Shown: positions 8,652-17,707 of the stretch, in pieces
Layout of the letters: every line of letters begins with the position of its first letter
Position numbering within the stretch: position 1 is the first letter of the stretch
Source: Gammaproteobacteria bacterium
Lineage (GTDB): Bacteria; Pseudomonadota; Gammaproteobacteria; JASBUN01
Direction: 5' to 3'
DNA: 64,000 nt
NCBI GenBank assembly: GCA_030147845.1
Contig: JASBUN010000028.1
Span: 58,416-122,415, forward strand
Translations under genes and position numbers: made by a program
Notes under the pieces: generated by a model
Database searches by the model: none
Told to the model about the DNA's origin: nothing
The model's input: the letters and a program-made list of their open reading frames with translations, nothing else

Positions 8652-9062
8652 TCAAGTGGTGCTGGCGCCCATGGGCCTGGCGCGCGTCCAAGCGACAATC
8701 GCAGCCAACACCGCGCCCACCAAAATGCCAAGCAACTCAAACATCGGCAGCGCGATAAACAGGAATTTTCCCTGCGATTCGGCATGCATCATCATGTGTT
8801 CGTAATAGAGCGAACCGATGCCAATCATCCAGTTCACCAACGAAACCGAAGCCAGCACCCAGCAGGCGCCGGGCGAGTTTCGTAGGCGCCATGTCAGCAA
8901 CCCGCCGAGGATGAACGGTAACTCGACCCAAAGCGCGAAGCCAAACTCGCCCCAGCCGGCGCTATGATTGAGACTCCACAGATAGGCTAGCGGCGCCGCA
9001 GCACTGACGACGCCAATACCGTGCATGAGCATTGCAGAATAAAAAGCGACTCGATTTTGCAT
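8652..9062 (-). CDS. Hypothetical four-helix membrane protein
   Basis: The 136-residue protein has four strongly hydrophobic segments separated by short loops, with a His/Met-rich loop (YYEHMMMHAESQGK) before the last helix. I chose the ATG at 9062, which begins MQNRVAFYSAML. The longer in-frame extension is alanine- and arginine-rich and not protein-like. No family is recognised. The His/Met loop could bind a metal, but that is only inference. Confidence 0.65.
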   Translation of the reverse strand: MQNRVAFYSAMLMHGIGVVSAAAPLAYLWSLNHSAGWGEFGFALWVELPFILGGLLTWRLRNSPGACWVLASVSLVNWMIGIGSLYYEHMMMHAESQGKFLFIALPMFELLGILVGAVLAAIVAWTRARPMGASTT

Positions 9063-9247
9063 TTCGATAGAGAAAGACCTGGAGTGTACGATCCGCAATG
9101 GAAGCGGTTGCGCTTGCGGTCCCTTGTGCTCGCGTAGTCTACGCGTTGCCGCGGCGGCAGCCAAACCCGGCGCGCGGCCTAACCAAAATCCACATAACTG
9201 CTATGGTCGCTGAACGCAACGGCGGCGACGCCGGACCCGCAAGCGCG

Positions 9248-9724
9248 TCATAGGGCGCACTTGAGCTTACGCCCGCCAGTGACGGCGAAACCGTGCCGTT
9301 CGTAGAACGACAATGTGCGTTCAAACTCCGGTAGTGGTGGCGTAGTCACCTCCAACCGCGTCCAGCCGCGCGCGGAACCGAACTCGCCCGCCGACGCGAG
9401 TAGACCTGCGCCGATGCCGAGCGATCGGTATTGCGGCCGAACGTAGAGTTCCGGGATGATACCGAAGGCACCTTGCGCGTATAGCGAGTAGCTCGGGCAA
9501 ACAGTCACACAACCTGCCGGCTCACCACGAACGTAAGCCACAAAAGCGATATAGTTCCGCTCGCGCAGCAAGGTGCTCAACCGTGCCGCCGTTTCGTCCC
9601 GGTCGAACACAAACACGCGCTGGCCGATGCGGTCCATCACTTCATGCAGCAATTCACCCACGAGCGTGGCGATGTCGACCACTTGCGGGAGCCCGGCTTG
9701 GCTGATTTCGAATGCTGAAGTCAT
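9248..9724 (-). CDS. GNAT family N-acetyltransferase
   Basis: The 158-residue protein has the GNAT fold pattern. The acetyl-CoA binding motif A lies in ELYVRPQYRSLGIGAGLLAS (RxxGxG/A) around residues 92-111. A C-terminal beta-alpha-beta follows, ending FYERHGFAVTGGRK. The substrate cannot be predicted. It is a single gene with no partner in an obvious operon. Confidence 0.88.
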   Translation of the reverse strand: MTSAFEISQAGLPQVVDIATLVGELLHEVMDRIGQRVFVFDRDETAARLSTLLRERNYIAFVAYVRGEPAGCVTVCPSYSLYAQGAFGIIPELYVRPQYRSLGIGAGLLASAGEFGSARGWTRLEVTTPPLPEFERTLSFYERHGFAVTGGRKLKCAL

Positions 9725-9800
9725 TCGTTTTCACGCTCGAAGATGCGATGCGCACAGTCCGTCCCGGCCGCGAAACCCATGGAAAAAACGCAGGTGCGGC

Positions 9801-10289
9801 TTAGTCGAGATAGACCAGCATGGCATCATCTTGCGCTGCGGCGTCCCAGAAAAAAACCTTTAAGGCCTGGAACTTCACACATATATCGTCCTCGTTTTCG
9901 GCATCACCGCCGGTGCCGGTGTAGACCCCGGCGCGCCGCATCACCGCAACATCAAAGCGCGTACAAAGCGCTTCTTCCGACACATTCCACAATGCGTCCG
10001 CCACCAGCCGTACTTGGTCCACACGCAGGTAACGCACCGGCCCGTAACCGCGATCTTGTGGTCCGACCGGATAACCACCCATCACGGCATAGGCGAGCGG
10101 CGCCGGGCCACCCCATACATTACCGGTCAATAAAAAATGGATAATATGCCAGCTCGTACCCAGTTTGAGACGTTGTGCTTCGGCAATACTGAGATCGTCA
10201 TACAGTGCCGCGTGTACTTCGTCGGGATGTTCTAAAAGATGGTTGAGCCGTATTTCGCTCAAGCGCAAATAGTTTCCGAGTATGGGCAT
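9801..10289 (-). CDS. DUF1877 (YfbM-like) family protein
   Basis: The 162-residue protein matches the YfbM/DUF1877 family. It opens with MPILGNYLRLS and has the conserved core LGTSWHIIHFLLTG and GGYPVG. The C-terminus has FFWDAAAQDDAMLVYLD. The family is small, cytoplasmic and without an assigned biochemical role. The gene stands alone. Confidence 0.82.
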   Translation of the reverse strand: MPILGNYLRLSEIRLNHLLEHPDEVHAALYDDLSIAEAQRLKLGTSWHIIHFLLTGNVWGGPAPLAYAVMGGYPVGPQDRGYGPVRYLRVDQVRLVADALWNVSEEALCTRFDVAVMRRAGVYTGTGGDAENEDDICVKFQALKVFFWDAAAQDDAMLVYLD

Positions 10290-10459
10290 TCATTCATCGC
10301 TCCGGGGCGAGCCGCGGGTTTAGCGGCAGTGGACACGGGCCGCGATGACAACGCGTGCAAAACAAACTGGTCATGCTTTCCTCCCTGAAGGCAGTGCTCT
10401 GCAAACATTGTAACGACAAATTGCGGCGCAGCGAAAGCGGAACCGCATCAGTCGACGCA

Positions 10460-10740
10460 CTACGCCTGATACTGTCGCTCGATCATCCATTGTGGATACG
10501 ACACAGGCGGTATGGTAACCGCGCGCAACTCCGCGAGCTGCGCCGGCAACAATGCCACTTCTGCACTAGCCAGGCTGGCTTGCGGCTGACGCATATTTTT
10601 TGCGCCCGTGAGTACTGAGGTGACCGCTGTTTGATGCGACAACCAACCGTGCGCGCTACACCTGCGCGATGCCCCCATCTTGCGTCTCGGCGACCTGCGC
10701 CGATACTTCCACGGCGGCGCCTGGTCCCCACCATGCGCCT
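10460..10740 (-). pseudogene. Aldo/keto reductase C-terminal remnant with frameshift
   Basis: In one minus-strand frame the peptide AHGWLSHQTAVTSVLTGAKN, then a run ending YPQWMIERQY, matches the C-terminal end of aldo/keto reductases. There the sequence reads like AL.WLLSQPGVTSV..GA+N. Just upstream, a second frame reads VAETQDGGIAQV, which fits the preceding family helix, so at least one frameshift separates them. No N-terminal barrel sequence is seen before the adjacent regulator gene. This is the tail of a deleted gene. Confidence 0.6.
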
Positions 10741-10836
10741 TTACGGACGCTCCGCGTTATTCGATCAAGACGGCGTCGGTGGCGGACGGTATGCCCCACT
10801 GAGGGGGGCACTATGCCGCACCGACTCGTTTAGCGA

Positions 10837-11700
10837 TCAGGTGTCGTCAGCCAGACCGAGCGACCACTGCTCCCAAGCAATCAGGTGCTGCTTAAGTTGC
10901 GTTCCTCCGCGGAATCCGCCCAGCTCACCACTACTGCGCAACACGCGATGACAGGGGATGAGGAAATTGACCGGGTTCGCGGCGATAGCGCCGGCGACCG
11001 CGCGTACCGCATCGGGCCGGCCGATGGCGTGCGCTACATCACGATAGGAGAGTACCTGAGCGCGAGGAATTCGCAGTAGCGCGCGCCAAACGTTAACCTG
11101 GAAATTGGTCCCGCGTATTGCGAGATGAAACTTCTCGCCGTTCGGCATTGGTTTATAAAATATGCGTGCCGCGGTAGTCGCAATCGCCGCGTCGTCACGC
11201 ACTAAGGCGGCCTTTGGGAACCACCGTCGCAAGCGTTCGAATTCGGCCGTCCTGGAATGACCGGCAATGAACGATAACAAACAGACGCCGCGGTGTGTTT
11301 GCGCCAACAACATATCGCCAAACGGGCCGCGGTGATAGCCATATTTAATTTCCAGTCCTTCGCCGAAGCGCTGAAACTCTCCCGGACTCATGGCTTGCAC
11401 GCTTACGAATTGGTCGTGCAGTCTTGACGCCGTCGTCAAACCGAGCTCGTAGGCGGCGTCCAACACGGCGTGCGAATCACGCAGCAGTCCCTGCGCGCGT
11501 GCGACGGTGAGGTATTCCAAGTAGCGTTTCGGGCTAATGCCCGCCCATTGGCGAAACAGGCGCTGAAAGTGCCAGGCGCTTAAACCCACATGCGCGGAAA
11601 TATCGGACAGGCTCGGCTGTGTCGCGGCATGGTCGCGGATAAAGTGTATGGCGCGCTCCACGCGCTGATAGTCTTTATGCATGGCGCAGTCTCGACTCAC
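10837..11700 (-). CDS. AraC-type regulator fused to O6-methylguanine-DNA methyltransferase (Ada-like, without N-terminal Ada domain)
   Basis: The 287-residue protein has an N-terminal AraC helix-turn-helix pair (about residues 10-105, with LSDISAHVGLSAWHFQRLFR). A methylguanine methyltransferase domain follows, with the active-site IPCHRVLRSSGELGGFRGG near residues 247-265. The Cys in PCHR accepts the alkyl group from O6-alkylguanine. The N-terminal zinc/methylphosphotriester domain of Escherichia coli Ada is absent. The protein may therefore repair bases, but cannot sense phosphotriesters in the classic way. Neighbouring genes give no target. Confidence 0.9.
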   Translation of the reverse strand: MSRDCAMHKDYQRVERAIHFIRDHAATQPSLSDISAHVGLSAWHFQRLFRQWAGISPKRYLEYLTVARAQGLLRDSHAVLDAAYELGLTTASRLHDQFVSVQAMSPGEFQRFGEGLEIKYGYHRGPFGDMLLAQTHRGVCLLSFIAGHSRTAEFERLRRWFPKAALVRDDAAIATTAARIFYKPMPNGEKFHLAIRGTNFQVNVWRALLRIPRAQVLSYRDVAHAIGRPDAVRAVAGAIAANPVNFLIPCHRVLRSSGELGGFRGGTQLKQHLIAWEQWSLGLADDT

Positions 11701-11842
11701 TGACGGAACTCCAGTCTGTCACGGATACTGATAGCCGGGCGACCCGAATCTTGCGCTCGGCAGCCATGGAGAAACGACGTGGTGATCAGGCTGGAGCGCC
11801 GGCTCGTAGGTCCATTAACGCGATGCAAGCGGCTCGAGCCGA

Positions 11843-12283
11843 TCAGTTCCCGGCGCGCGTGATGGACAATTTACCGAAGTCGATGCCGACGTTGACGCCA
11901 CGCCCCTTGCCGGTGAGCGCAAGCGACACCTCGCCGCGGGTGTATACCGCGGCTTGCGCCGAATTGCCGGCGCCGGCGTGGGCCTCGGCGGCGATATAAT
12001 CGCCGAATATTTCGTTGATGCTGTAGACGCGCGAGAACGTCCCTTGACCATTGTCGATCGTGGTCGTACCAACACTCAAACCGCCGCCCTTGACGCGCAA
12101 TCGCACGCGCGCGCGTGCGCCATTGGCGCACGTAACGACGCCGCTGCCTTCGGCGGTTTTATAAAAGGCCGACCATCCTTTTAAGTTGAATTGCAAACGA
12201 CATTGCATGTCGGCAGCGGCAAAAACGGGGCCGGAAATAACCGCAACCGTCGCCAAAACGATAGCAAGCGATACAGTTTTCAT
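11843..12283 (-). CDS. Secreted hypothetical protein
   Basis: The 146-residue protein starts with a signal peptide (MKTVSLAIVLATVAVISG, cleavage near VFAAAD). The mature part is glycine- and alanine-rich with alternating beta-like patterns (SGVVTCANGARARVRLRVKG; KGRGVNVGIDFGKL). GGAGAAT precedes the chosen ATG. Two cysteines in the mature part could form a disulfide. I recognise no characterised family. Confidence 0.72.
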   Translation of the reverse strand: MKTVSLAIVLATVAVISGPVFAAADMQCRLQFNLKGWSAFYKTAEGSGVVTCANGARARVRLRVKGGGLSVGTTTIDNGQGTFSRVYSINEIFGDYIAAEAHAGAGNSAQAAVYTRGEVSLALTGKGRGVNVGIDFGKLSITRAGN

Positions 12284-12525
12284 TCTGGGAATTCTCCATA
12301 CGTTACACTCGCCCAGCAATGCCCTGGGACTACGCTTCGGTCGTAAAGCGGCATGGTTGAGGCGATCGAGGCAGCCGCTAGTGGGGCCGGTCACGCGCCA
12401 CGACCGGCGCATGATTGTCCACTATGGTAGACCAAAACACGGCGTGCGTCCGCCAGCTTGATTCCAACGGCAGAGGGTTAAAAACGAGCACTACGGCGCA
12501 CCGCGCGGACGCTTGAAAGGTCGGA

Positions 12526-13431
12526 TTAAGGCAGCTTTTGCTTTAAAAATTGCTCGATGGCGTCCGCCGCGTCGTCGGCGTTGAGGTCGCGAAACATATG
12601 ACCGGCCGGGTCGATTATTTTCATCTGTACGCGACGACCGTCAACCAACGGCGCCAGCTTTTTGTCCAGGCCGACCACGACCTGGTCTTCGCTACCGACG
12701 AGGACCAGGATCGGCAAGCGAATCGAGGGTATCAGCGCCGGCGTATCGAGGCGTGGGTCATGGCCATAGTAGGAGACAAACGACGCGGCGCTAGCCGACG
12801 TGTCGCGACAGGAAAGAAAACCGATGTGGTGTAACAATTCATCGCCGTGACCGCTTTTAAGCAGTTTTTCGGCGCGCTCGAGCAGCGGCGCAGGCGAGTG
12901 GCCATAACGCTTTTGGTAGCCGATGTAACCGTTATCGCGCGTCGCCGGCGCCATCAACACGACGGCCTTGACCGCCGGATTGCGTTCCTGAGACGCATAC
13001 AAGGCGGTCTGCAAGCCGCCACGGGAATGACCCAGCACCACGATTCGCCGCGTGCCGTGGCGCTGCAACCAGGATACCCAAGCGGCAATTTCGCCGACCG
13101 CGTCGCTCTGCAGATGCCGATTCGGTATCTTGCAATCATACATGCCGTGGCGGTCGCTGATGCCTAAACTCAGATTGATGGCCAAAGTGTTGTAGCCGCG
13201 CTGTTTCAGGAGGTGCTGGAGGCGAGCGATCAACTCCATGCCGCGGTAAGCCAACGCGCCGTGCGTAATCAAGATGGTGTCGTCGGCAATCGTTTTGCCG
13301 CCAGCGAGTTCGAGATTGGCGTCGAGCGTAATACCGCGGTGCTTGATGGTGACTTCCTTGGCGCTAACCGTAACCGCCACCATGGTCAACATCATCACTC
13401 CGGCGCCATACATCGCTTGGCGTATGCGCAT
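12526..13431 (-). CDS. Secreted alpha/beta hydrolase
   Basis: The 301-residue protein has an N-terminal signal segment (about residues 1-24). An alpha/beta hydrolase core follows, with nucleophile elbow GHSRGG near residue 135, oxyanion region ITHGALAYRG, acid candidate in VLVGSEDQVV and final catalytic His in DPAGHMFRDL. The start at 13431 has a GAGGGGG Shine-Dalgarno. The in-frame extension upstream lacks one. The substrate is unknown. It may be a periplasmic esterase. Confidence 0.85.
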   Translation of the reverse strand: MRIRQAMYGAGVMMLTMVAVTVSAKEVTIKHRGITLDANLELAGGKTIADDTILITHGALAYRGMELIARLQHLLKQRGYNTLAINLSLGISDRHGMYDCKIPNRHLQSDAVGEIAAWVSWLQRHGTRRIVVLGHSRGGLQTALYASQERNPAVKAVVLMAPATRDNGYIGYQKRYGHSPAPLLERAEKLLKSGHGDELLHHIGFLSCRDTSASAASFVSYYGHDPRLDTPALIPSIRLPILVLVGSEDQVVVGLDKKLAPLVDGRRVQMKIIDPAGHMFRDLNADDAADAIEQFLKQKLP

Positions 13432-13689
13432 AAATACCCCCTCTACTCGCCTGGCCGACGCCGCGAGGCGCGAATATTCCACCCGACATCAGCATAATCA
13501 GACGTGAGCCGGCCAAACAGGGGGATACGACCACATTAACACTGTGTATTTGCGCATCGCGCAGCCGACCACATCGGCCCAGCCTATGCTGGCCGCCGGA
13601 GCGAGTTGGCGTATCGCGCGCCCGGTTTCTCGCTCCGGCGGCCTCATCAAAGGCGGTATCGGCATAGGGCCAAAACACGGCTTAAGACG

Positions 13690-14145
13690 TCAGGGTCGAA
13701 TATAGGCATAGCCCTGCGTCTGCTTATTCATTAACTCGACCACACCCGAACGCGTATAGGCCAGGTTCGGCAACATGTCCTGCTTGCTTAGGTGAGTTTT
13801 GCGCATGGTGTTCTCGCACGCCACCACCTTGATGCCGTGCGCGACGGCATCCTGCACACGCCCGCCCACCGGCGAGTCGAACTTCAGCATCGGCAGCCCG
13901 GGGCCATAGGCGACGATCTCAATATCGATATTGGCCTTGCCAATCTCCTTTTGCACGTTCTGCGCATTGTTCAATGCCAAATTCCATTTCTTGGGGTTGT
14001 TGTCACTGACTTGGATGACAACTTTTTGCTTAAGCGACGCGCTGGCATCCGGCGCGGCGCCGGACGCCTGCGCCGTTTGGATACCGAACAACGGTAAGGC
14101 CAACAGCGCAAACACTGCGAATAAACGACGTGATAATTGGTTCAT
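13690..14145 (-). CDS. Periplasmic DsrE family protein (1)
   Basis: The 151-residue protein has a signal peptide (cleavage near AQASG). A DsrE/DsrF-like fold follows: VVIQVSDNNPKKWNLALNNA, then IEIVAYGPGLPML, then IKVVACENTMRKTHL with the family's conserved Cys. DsrE-type proteins carry persulfide sulfur or take part in sulfur relay. The signal peptide puts this one outside the cytoplasm. It is transcribed divergently from a histidine kinase gene and has a counterpart on the far side of the two-component system. Confidence 0.85.
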   Translation of the reverse strand: MNQLSRRLFAVFALLALPLFGIQTAQASGAAPDASASLKQKVVIQVSDNNPKKWNLALNNAQNVQKEIGKANIDIEIVAYGPGLPMLKFDSPVGGRVQDAVAHGIKVVACENTMRKTHLSKQDMLPNLAYTRSGVVELMNKQTQGYAYIRP

Positions 14146-14292
14146 TGCGTATCCTCCATATATCTCAAGTGCAGGTATGGACGAGGACTTGCCGACGTGC
14201 CTGGCCTCGTCGTACCAGTAACTATTTGCTAATGCGCCGGCCAGCGGAAGGTGCGAGCGCGCACACCCTGCATGAGCTATACCAAGGGCTCG

Positions 14293-14308
14293 CTGTGCAT
14301 AAGCACAG
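14293..14308. promoter_or_regulatory. Perfect palindrome upstream of the histidine kinase gene
   Basis: CTGTGCATAAGCACAG is a 6-4-6 perfect inverted repeat about 67 bases before the kinase start codon and within the divergent intergenic region. It may be an operator for the adjacent response regulator or another factor. Nothing beyond position and symmetry supports a binding protein. Confidence 0.35.
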
Positions 14309-14374
14309 TATTTCGCGCATGATTAGCGTTATGATTCGATATCAAAGCCGCGGCCACTAACCAGGAGACGAGTA

Positions 14375-15811
14375 ATGCGCAAGCTGCCGTTCAGCTACCA
14401 GTTTGCGCTCGCGCCCGCACTTATCATCGTCATGCTGAGTGCACTGATCGGTTTCGCGTTTTATCAGTTGGCCATTATCCGGCACGAAAACGAAGTGGTG
14501 CGGCAGTGGATACGGATCACCGACCGACTCCACCTGGCGCTTGACGCCGGGCGTCGTATAGTCGACATAGCAAATGACATGACCTCCGCTAGCCGTGCTA
14601 AGCCCGAACAGCTGCGAACCAGTTTCGCCGAGCAGGCGGAAGTCTTTACCGGCAACGCGCTTTATCCGGAAGTGCTGTACCGCTTGCCCGCCGCTACCCG
14701 CCATGAGCTTGAAGCAACACGCGTACCGCTAAGCGGTACACACCCGATGGACCCGGCGTCGGTAAAAGCGCTTCTCGCGCCGCTATTGCCGCAAATCGAG
14801 GCGCTCTACAATGCAGCATGGAGCGAAAAACGCCGCGCCTACGCCGGCTATTACCGCAACCTGACCACTATCCTGTCGGACGTGCTGACGGTATCACTAT
14901 CGACGCTCATTGCGTGCGTTGTGACAGCGCTGTTGTTATCGGGCTGGAGCCTTCGGTCCATCAAAAAACGCATGCGCGCACTGGCCGCACATGCGCGTTC
15001 GATCTGTGACGGCGAACTCGTCGCCGCCCCGCCGCCCAGCGATATTCGCGATGAATTGGACCAACTGGCGCAATGTCTCAGCCGCATGACGCAACGGCTC
15101 ATACATGTAGTCTCGGTTGAGAAAGTCATACAAGGTGCAGAGGACGAACGGCGTAGAATCGCGATGGACATGCACGACCAAGTGTTGGCTGATCTTACGG
15201 CATTATTGCGTAAAACTGAGAGATTGGAACATCTCGACTATGCTGCCGACAGCATCGCGACTGGTAATCAAATAGCCGAGTTAAAAACCGGCATCGGCGA
15301 AGCTATACACAGCATTCGACAAGTCATCGAAGACCTGCACCCACAAGCGTTAGATATTCTTGGTCTTGAAGCGGCATTACGTTCATTCCTCGAGTACCAC
15401 GTAAAGGGCGCGCATAGCCCACATTACACGCTGCAGTTCGATCCGATAGCGGAAGGACACCTGGCACAAACCCAACGCGTCAACGTATTCCGGATGTTGA
15501 TCGAGGCGGTTCACAATGTCTTGCGGCACGCCCAATGCACGCAGTTCGAAATATCGGTGCATACGAGCGGTAACACACTGATCGCCCGGCTTGATGACAA
15601 TGGTATCGGCATGCAAGGTAAAACCGAGGCCGGGGTCCATGGCCACGGCCTGATCAATATTCGTGAGCGCGCCAAAACCATCGGCGCTAAAGTCGGCTGG
15701 AGCGCATCACGCTTTGCATCGGGGACGTGCGTGGAAATTCGCCTGCCGATCGCCGAGGCCGCGCCGGCACAGGTATCTTGGAGCACCTTATGTCCGACAA
15801 GCTCACGCTGA
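14375..15811 (+). CDS. NarX/DegS-type sensor histidine kinase
   Basis: The 478-residue kinase has two membrane helices (about residues 10-33 and 165-190) flanking a periplasmic sensor region. A HAMP-like linker is followed by a HisKA_3 phosphoacceptor region ERRRIAMDMHDQVLADLTAL (His near residue 267). The C-terminal HATPase domain has N-box LIEAVHNVLRHA, G1 LDDNGIG and G2 GHGLINIRER. The substrate of sensing is unknown. The gene overlaps the response regulator gene by 22 bases. Two DsrE genes flank the pair, so a sulfur or redox signal is a reasonable guess. Confidence 0.92.
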   Translation: MRKLPFSYQFALAPALIIVMLSALIGFAFYQLAIIRHENEVVRQWIRITDRLHLALDAGRRIVDIANDMTSASRAKPEQLRTSFAEQAEVFTGNALYPEVLYRLPAATRHELEATRVPLSGTHPMDPASVKALLAPLLPQIEALYNAAWSEKRRAYAGYYRNLTTILSDVLTVSLSTLIACVVTALLLSGWSLRSIKKRMRALAAHARSICDGELVAAPPPSDIRDELDQLAQCLSRMTQRLIHVVSVEKVIQGAEDERRRIAMDMHDQVLADLTALLRKTERLEHLDYAADSIATGNQIAELKTGIGEAIHSIRQVIEDLHPQALDILGLEAALRSFLEYHVKGAHSPHYTLQFDPIAEGHLAQTQRVNVFRMLIEAVHNVLRHAQCTQFEISVHTSGNTLIARLDDNGIGMQGKTEAGVHGHGLINIRERAKTIGAKVGWSASRFASGTCVEIRLPIAEAAPAQVSWSTLCPTSSR

Positions 15812-16512
15812 TCGTGGTCGATGATAATGCGCGCGATCGCCACTTTTTGGCCGAGTGTTTGGCGGACTATTCGGTCGTGTTGGCGCCAGACGCCCCGCAG
15901 GCGCTCGCGGCATGCACTAGCGCGGAACCCTTCCTGGTCACCGACATCCAAATGCCGGGCATCAATGGCGTTGAGCTTGCCCGTAATCTGTGGACGCATA
16001 AGCCCGACGCGCGCTTACTGTTCTGGTCGCAGTTCAACGACGAGGTATACGTACGCGCAATCGCGAATCTGGTACCGGCGCAAACGGTCTATGGCTACGT
16101 CCTCAAGACCAATTCCGCGGACGTCCTGTCGAAGGCGGCGCACGCTGTTTTTCGTGAGTGTCAATGCTGGATTGATCCGCAGGTTCGCCCGGTGCAGGCG
16201 CGCACCGGGCGCAGCGGTTTTGCCATCACGGACGCCGAATACGAGGTACTCATCGACATTGCACTGGGCCTTACCGACAACGCCATCGCCATGCGTCGTT
16301 ACCTCTCGCGGCGTGGCGTACAGAATCGTTTACGATCGCTATACGGAAAGCTCGGCGCGGATGATGGTCAAGTGACCACCAAGGATAGCGAGGTCGAAAT
16401 GATCAATAATCGCGCACGTGCGGTCGCCATCGCCTTCCAGCGCGGCCTGATCAATGCGTTTGAGCTTGAGCGTCAGGAACAGCAGTTGCGTGCCTGGATG
16501 AGCCGACTCTAG
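15790..16512 (+). CDS. NarL/FixJ-type response regulator
   Basis: The 240-residue protein has a receiver domain with acidic pocket VVDDN, phosphoacceptor Asp in VTDIQMPG and Lys in GYVLKT. A LuxR-type helix-turn-helix follows (TDAEYEVLIDIALGLTDNAI to LRSLYGKLG). The recognition-helix area is atypical (RRYLSRRGVQNRLRSLY rather than LxISxxTVKxHL). A C-terminal extension of about 55 residues past the HTH is unusual for the family. The ATG lies inside the kinase gene. It sits 34 bases before the second DsrE gene, likely its direct target or operon partner. Confidence 0.9.
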   Translation: MSDKLTLIVVDDNARDRHFLAECLADYSVVLAPDAPQALAACTSAEPFLVTDIQMPGINGVELARNLWTHKPDARLLFWSQFNDEVYVRAIANLVPAQTVYGYVLKTNSADVLSKAAHAVFRECQCWIDPQVRPVQARTGRSGFAITDAEYEVLIDIALGLTDNAIAMRRYLSRRGVQNRLRSLYGKLGADDGQVTTKDSEVEMINNRARAVAIAFQRGLINAFELERQEQQLRAWMSRL

Positions 16513-16546
16513 TCACACGCTAACTAGTGGTAGTGAAGGGCACATC

Positions 16547-17074
16547 ATGAATCGTTACAGATTCTATTTTATGGCGCTGTTACTCGTTTGTTTAGCGCCT
16601 ACACAGGCCAGTCCCGCCAATGACGCGACACGTTACGGAACCGCGCGCGTCGAACACCCGAATATGCCACCGCTCAATACAGTGTTCGATGTCAGCTATA
16701 ACGATCCGCAGAAATTGAATCTCCTCTATGATTTTATACAGGACACCCGAAAGGTGACTCGCGGAAAAGTGGTAGTGGTGTTTCATGGTCCCGAGTTACG
16801 CGCGTTCGCCAAGGAGAATTACGACAAATATAAATCGATCGTAAAAAAGATGGCGCGCTTGGCGCGTAGCGGCGTGGCATTACATATGTGCAGTAACGCG
16901 ATGAAGTCGGCCGGCTTTCAGCCAAAAGACATCTACGGGTTTATCACCCTGGTACCGTCGGGATTCGCCGACATCGCTTATCACGAGTACATGGGCTATC
17001 AATATATCAATCCGACGCCGCTGTCGCCCAAGGACGCGCGCTATATCGATCAGCCGCAATTGCGCGGTCGTTAA
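16547..17074 (+). CDS. Periplasmic DsrE family protein (2)
   Basis: The 175-residue protein has a signal peptide (cleavage near TQASP). A DsrE-like domain follows: FDVSYNDPQKLNLLYDFI, then KVVVVFHGPELRAFA, then GVALHMCSNAMKSAG with the conserved Cys. It resembles the DsrE protein at 13690 in layout but differs in length and in the surface region after the Cys. It likely forms an operon with the two-component genes. A GAAGGGC Shine-Dalgarno precedes the start. Confidence 0.85.
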   Translation: MNRYRFYFMALLLVCLAPTQASPANDATRYGTARVEHPNMPPLNTVFDVSYNDPQKLNLLYDFIQDTRKVTRGKVVVVFHGPELRAFAKENYDKYKSIVKKMARLARSGVALHMCSNAMKSAGFQPKDIYGFITLVPSGFADIAYHEYMGYQYINPTPLSPKDARYIDQPQLRGR

Positions 17075-17086
17075 CCCGCGGTGCAA

Positions 17087-17707
17087 CTAGCCGCCGGCCG
17101 CGCCCGGCAGTGGTGCGTAACCGGGAAGCGCGCGGACATCGGTAAGCCACCGGCCAAGCGCGGAATAGTCCTGCAGTACAAAACCACCCTCGGCACTCAG
17201 CGCCGCGTAGGCATAACAAGCGATATCGGCGATCGTAGGCTGATCGGTTTCGGCTAGCCATTTGTTGGCACGCAGCTGCGTGTCCAATGTCGCCAGCGCC
17301 GTTTTCCCAATCGCCTGGCACTCGTGCAAATTTCCGGATTGCGCAAACGGGGTTGGGTTGTTGAGCACGATGGCGCGCGATCGCGCCAATCCATAGCGGC
17401 CTTCGTTTTGCTCAAAGGCGAGCCAGCGTACCGTCTTCGCCAACGCGATGGGCTCCAGCGGCAACCAACTATCGGCCGCATAACGCCGGGCCAGATAGGT
17501 CAGTATCGCGGCGGAGTCATACATTACCAGATCGCCATCGGTCAGAACCGGAACGAAGCCGTTAGGATTCAAGGCTCGAAACTCAGCGCTGTTCAGCTCG
17601 CCGGCGCGCAGGTCAACCCGGTGTTTTTGATAGTCGATCCCGAGTATGGATAAGAACAGCCGGATCTTGTAGCAATTTCCGGAGCGTTCGATGTCGTACA
17701 AGAGCAT
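17087..17707 (-). CDS. Glutathione S-transferase
   Basis: The 206-residue protein has a thioredoxin-like N-terminal domain with the GST cis-Pro segment GFVPVLTDGDLVMYDSAAIL. A helical C-terminal domain ends in DQPTIADIACYAYAALSAEG, the N-capping region typical of GSTs. The N-terminal catalytic stretch is DIERSGNCYKIRLFL. The ATG at 17707 is chosen because the longer in-frame upstream part is not family-like. The substrate is unknown. Confidence 0.9.
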   Translation of the reverse strand: MLLYDIERSGNCYKIRLFLSILGIDYQKHRVDLRAGELNSAEFRALNPNGFVPVLTDGDLVMYDSAAILTYLARRYAADSWLPLEPIALAKTVRWLAFEQNEGRYGLARSRAIVLNNPTPFAQSGNLHECQAIGKTALATLDTQLRANKWLAETDQPTIADIACYAYAALSAEGGFVLQDYSALGRWLTDVRALPGYAPLPGAAGG

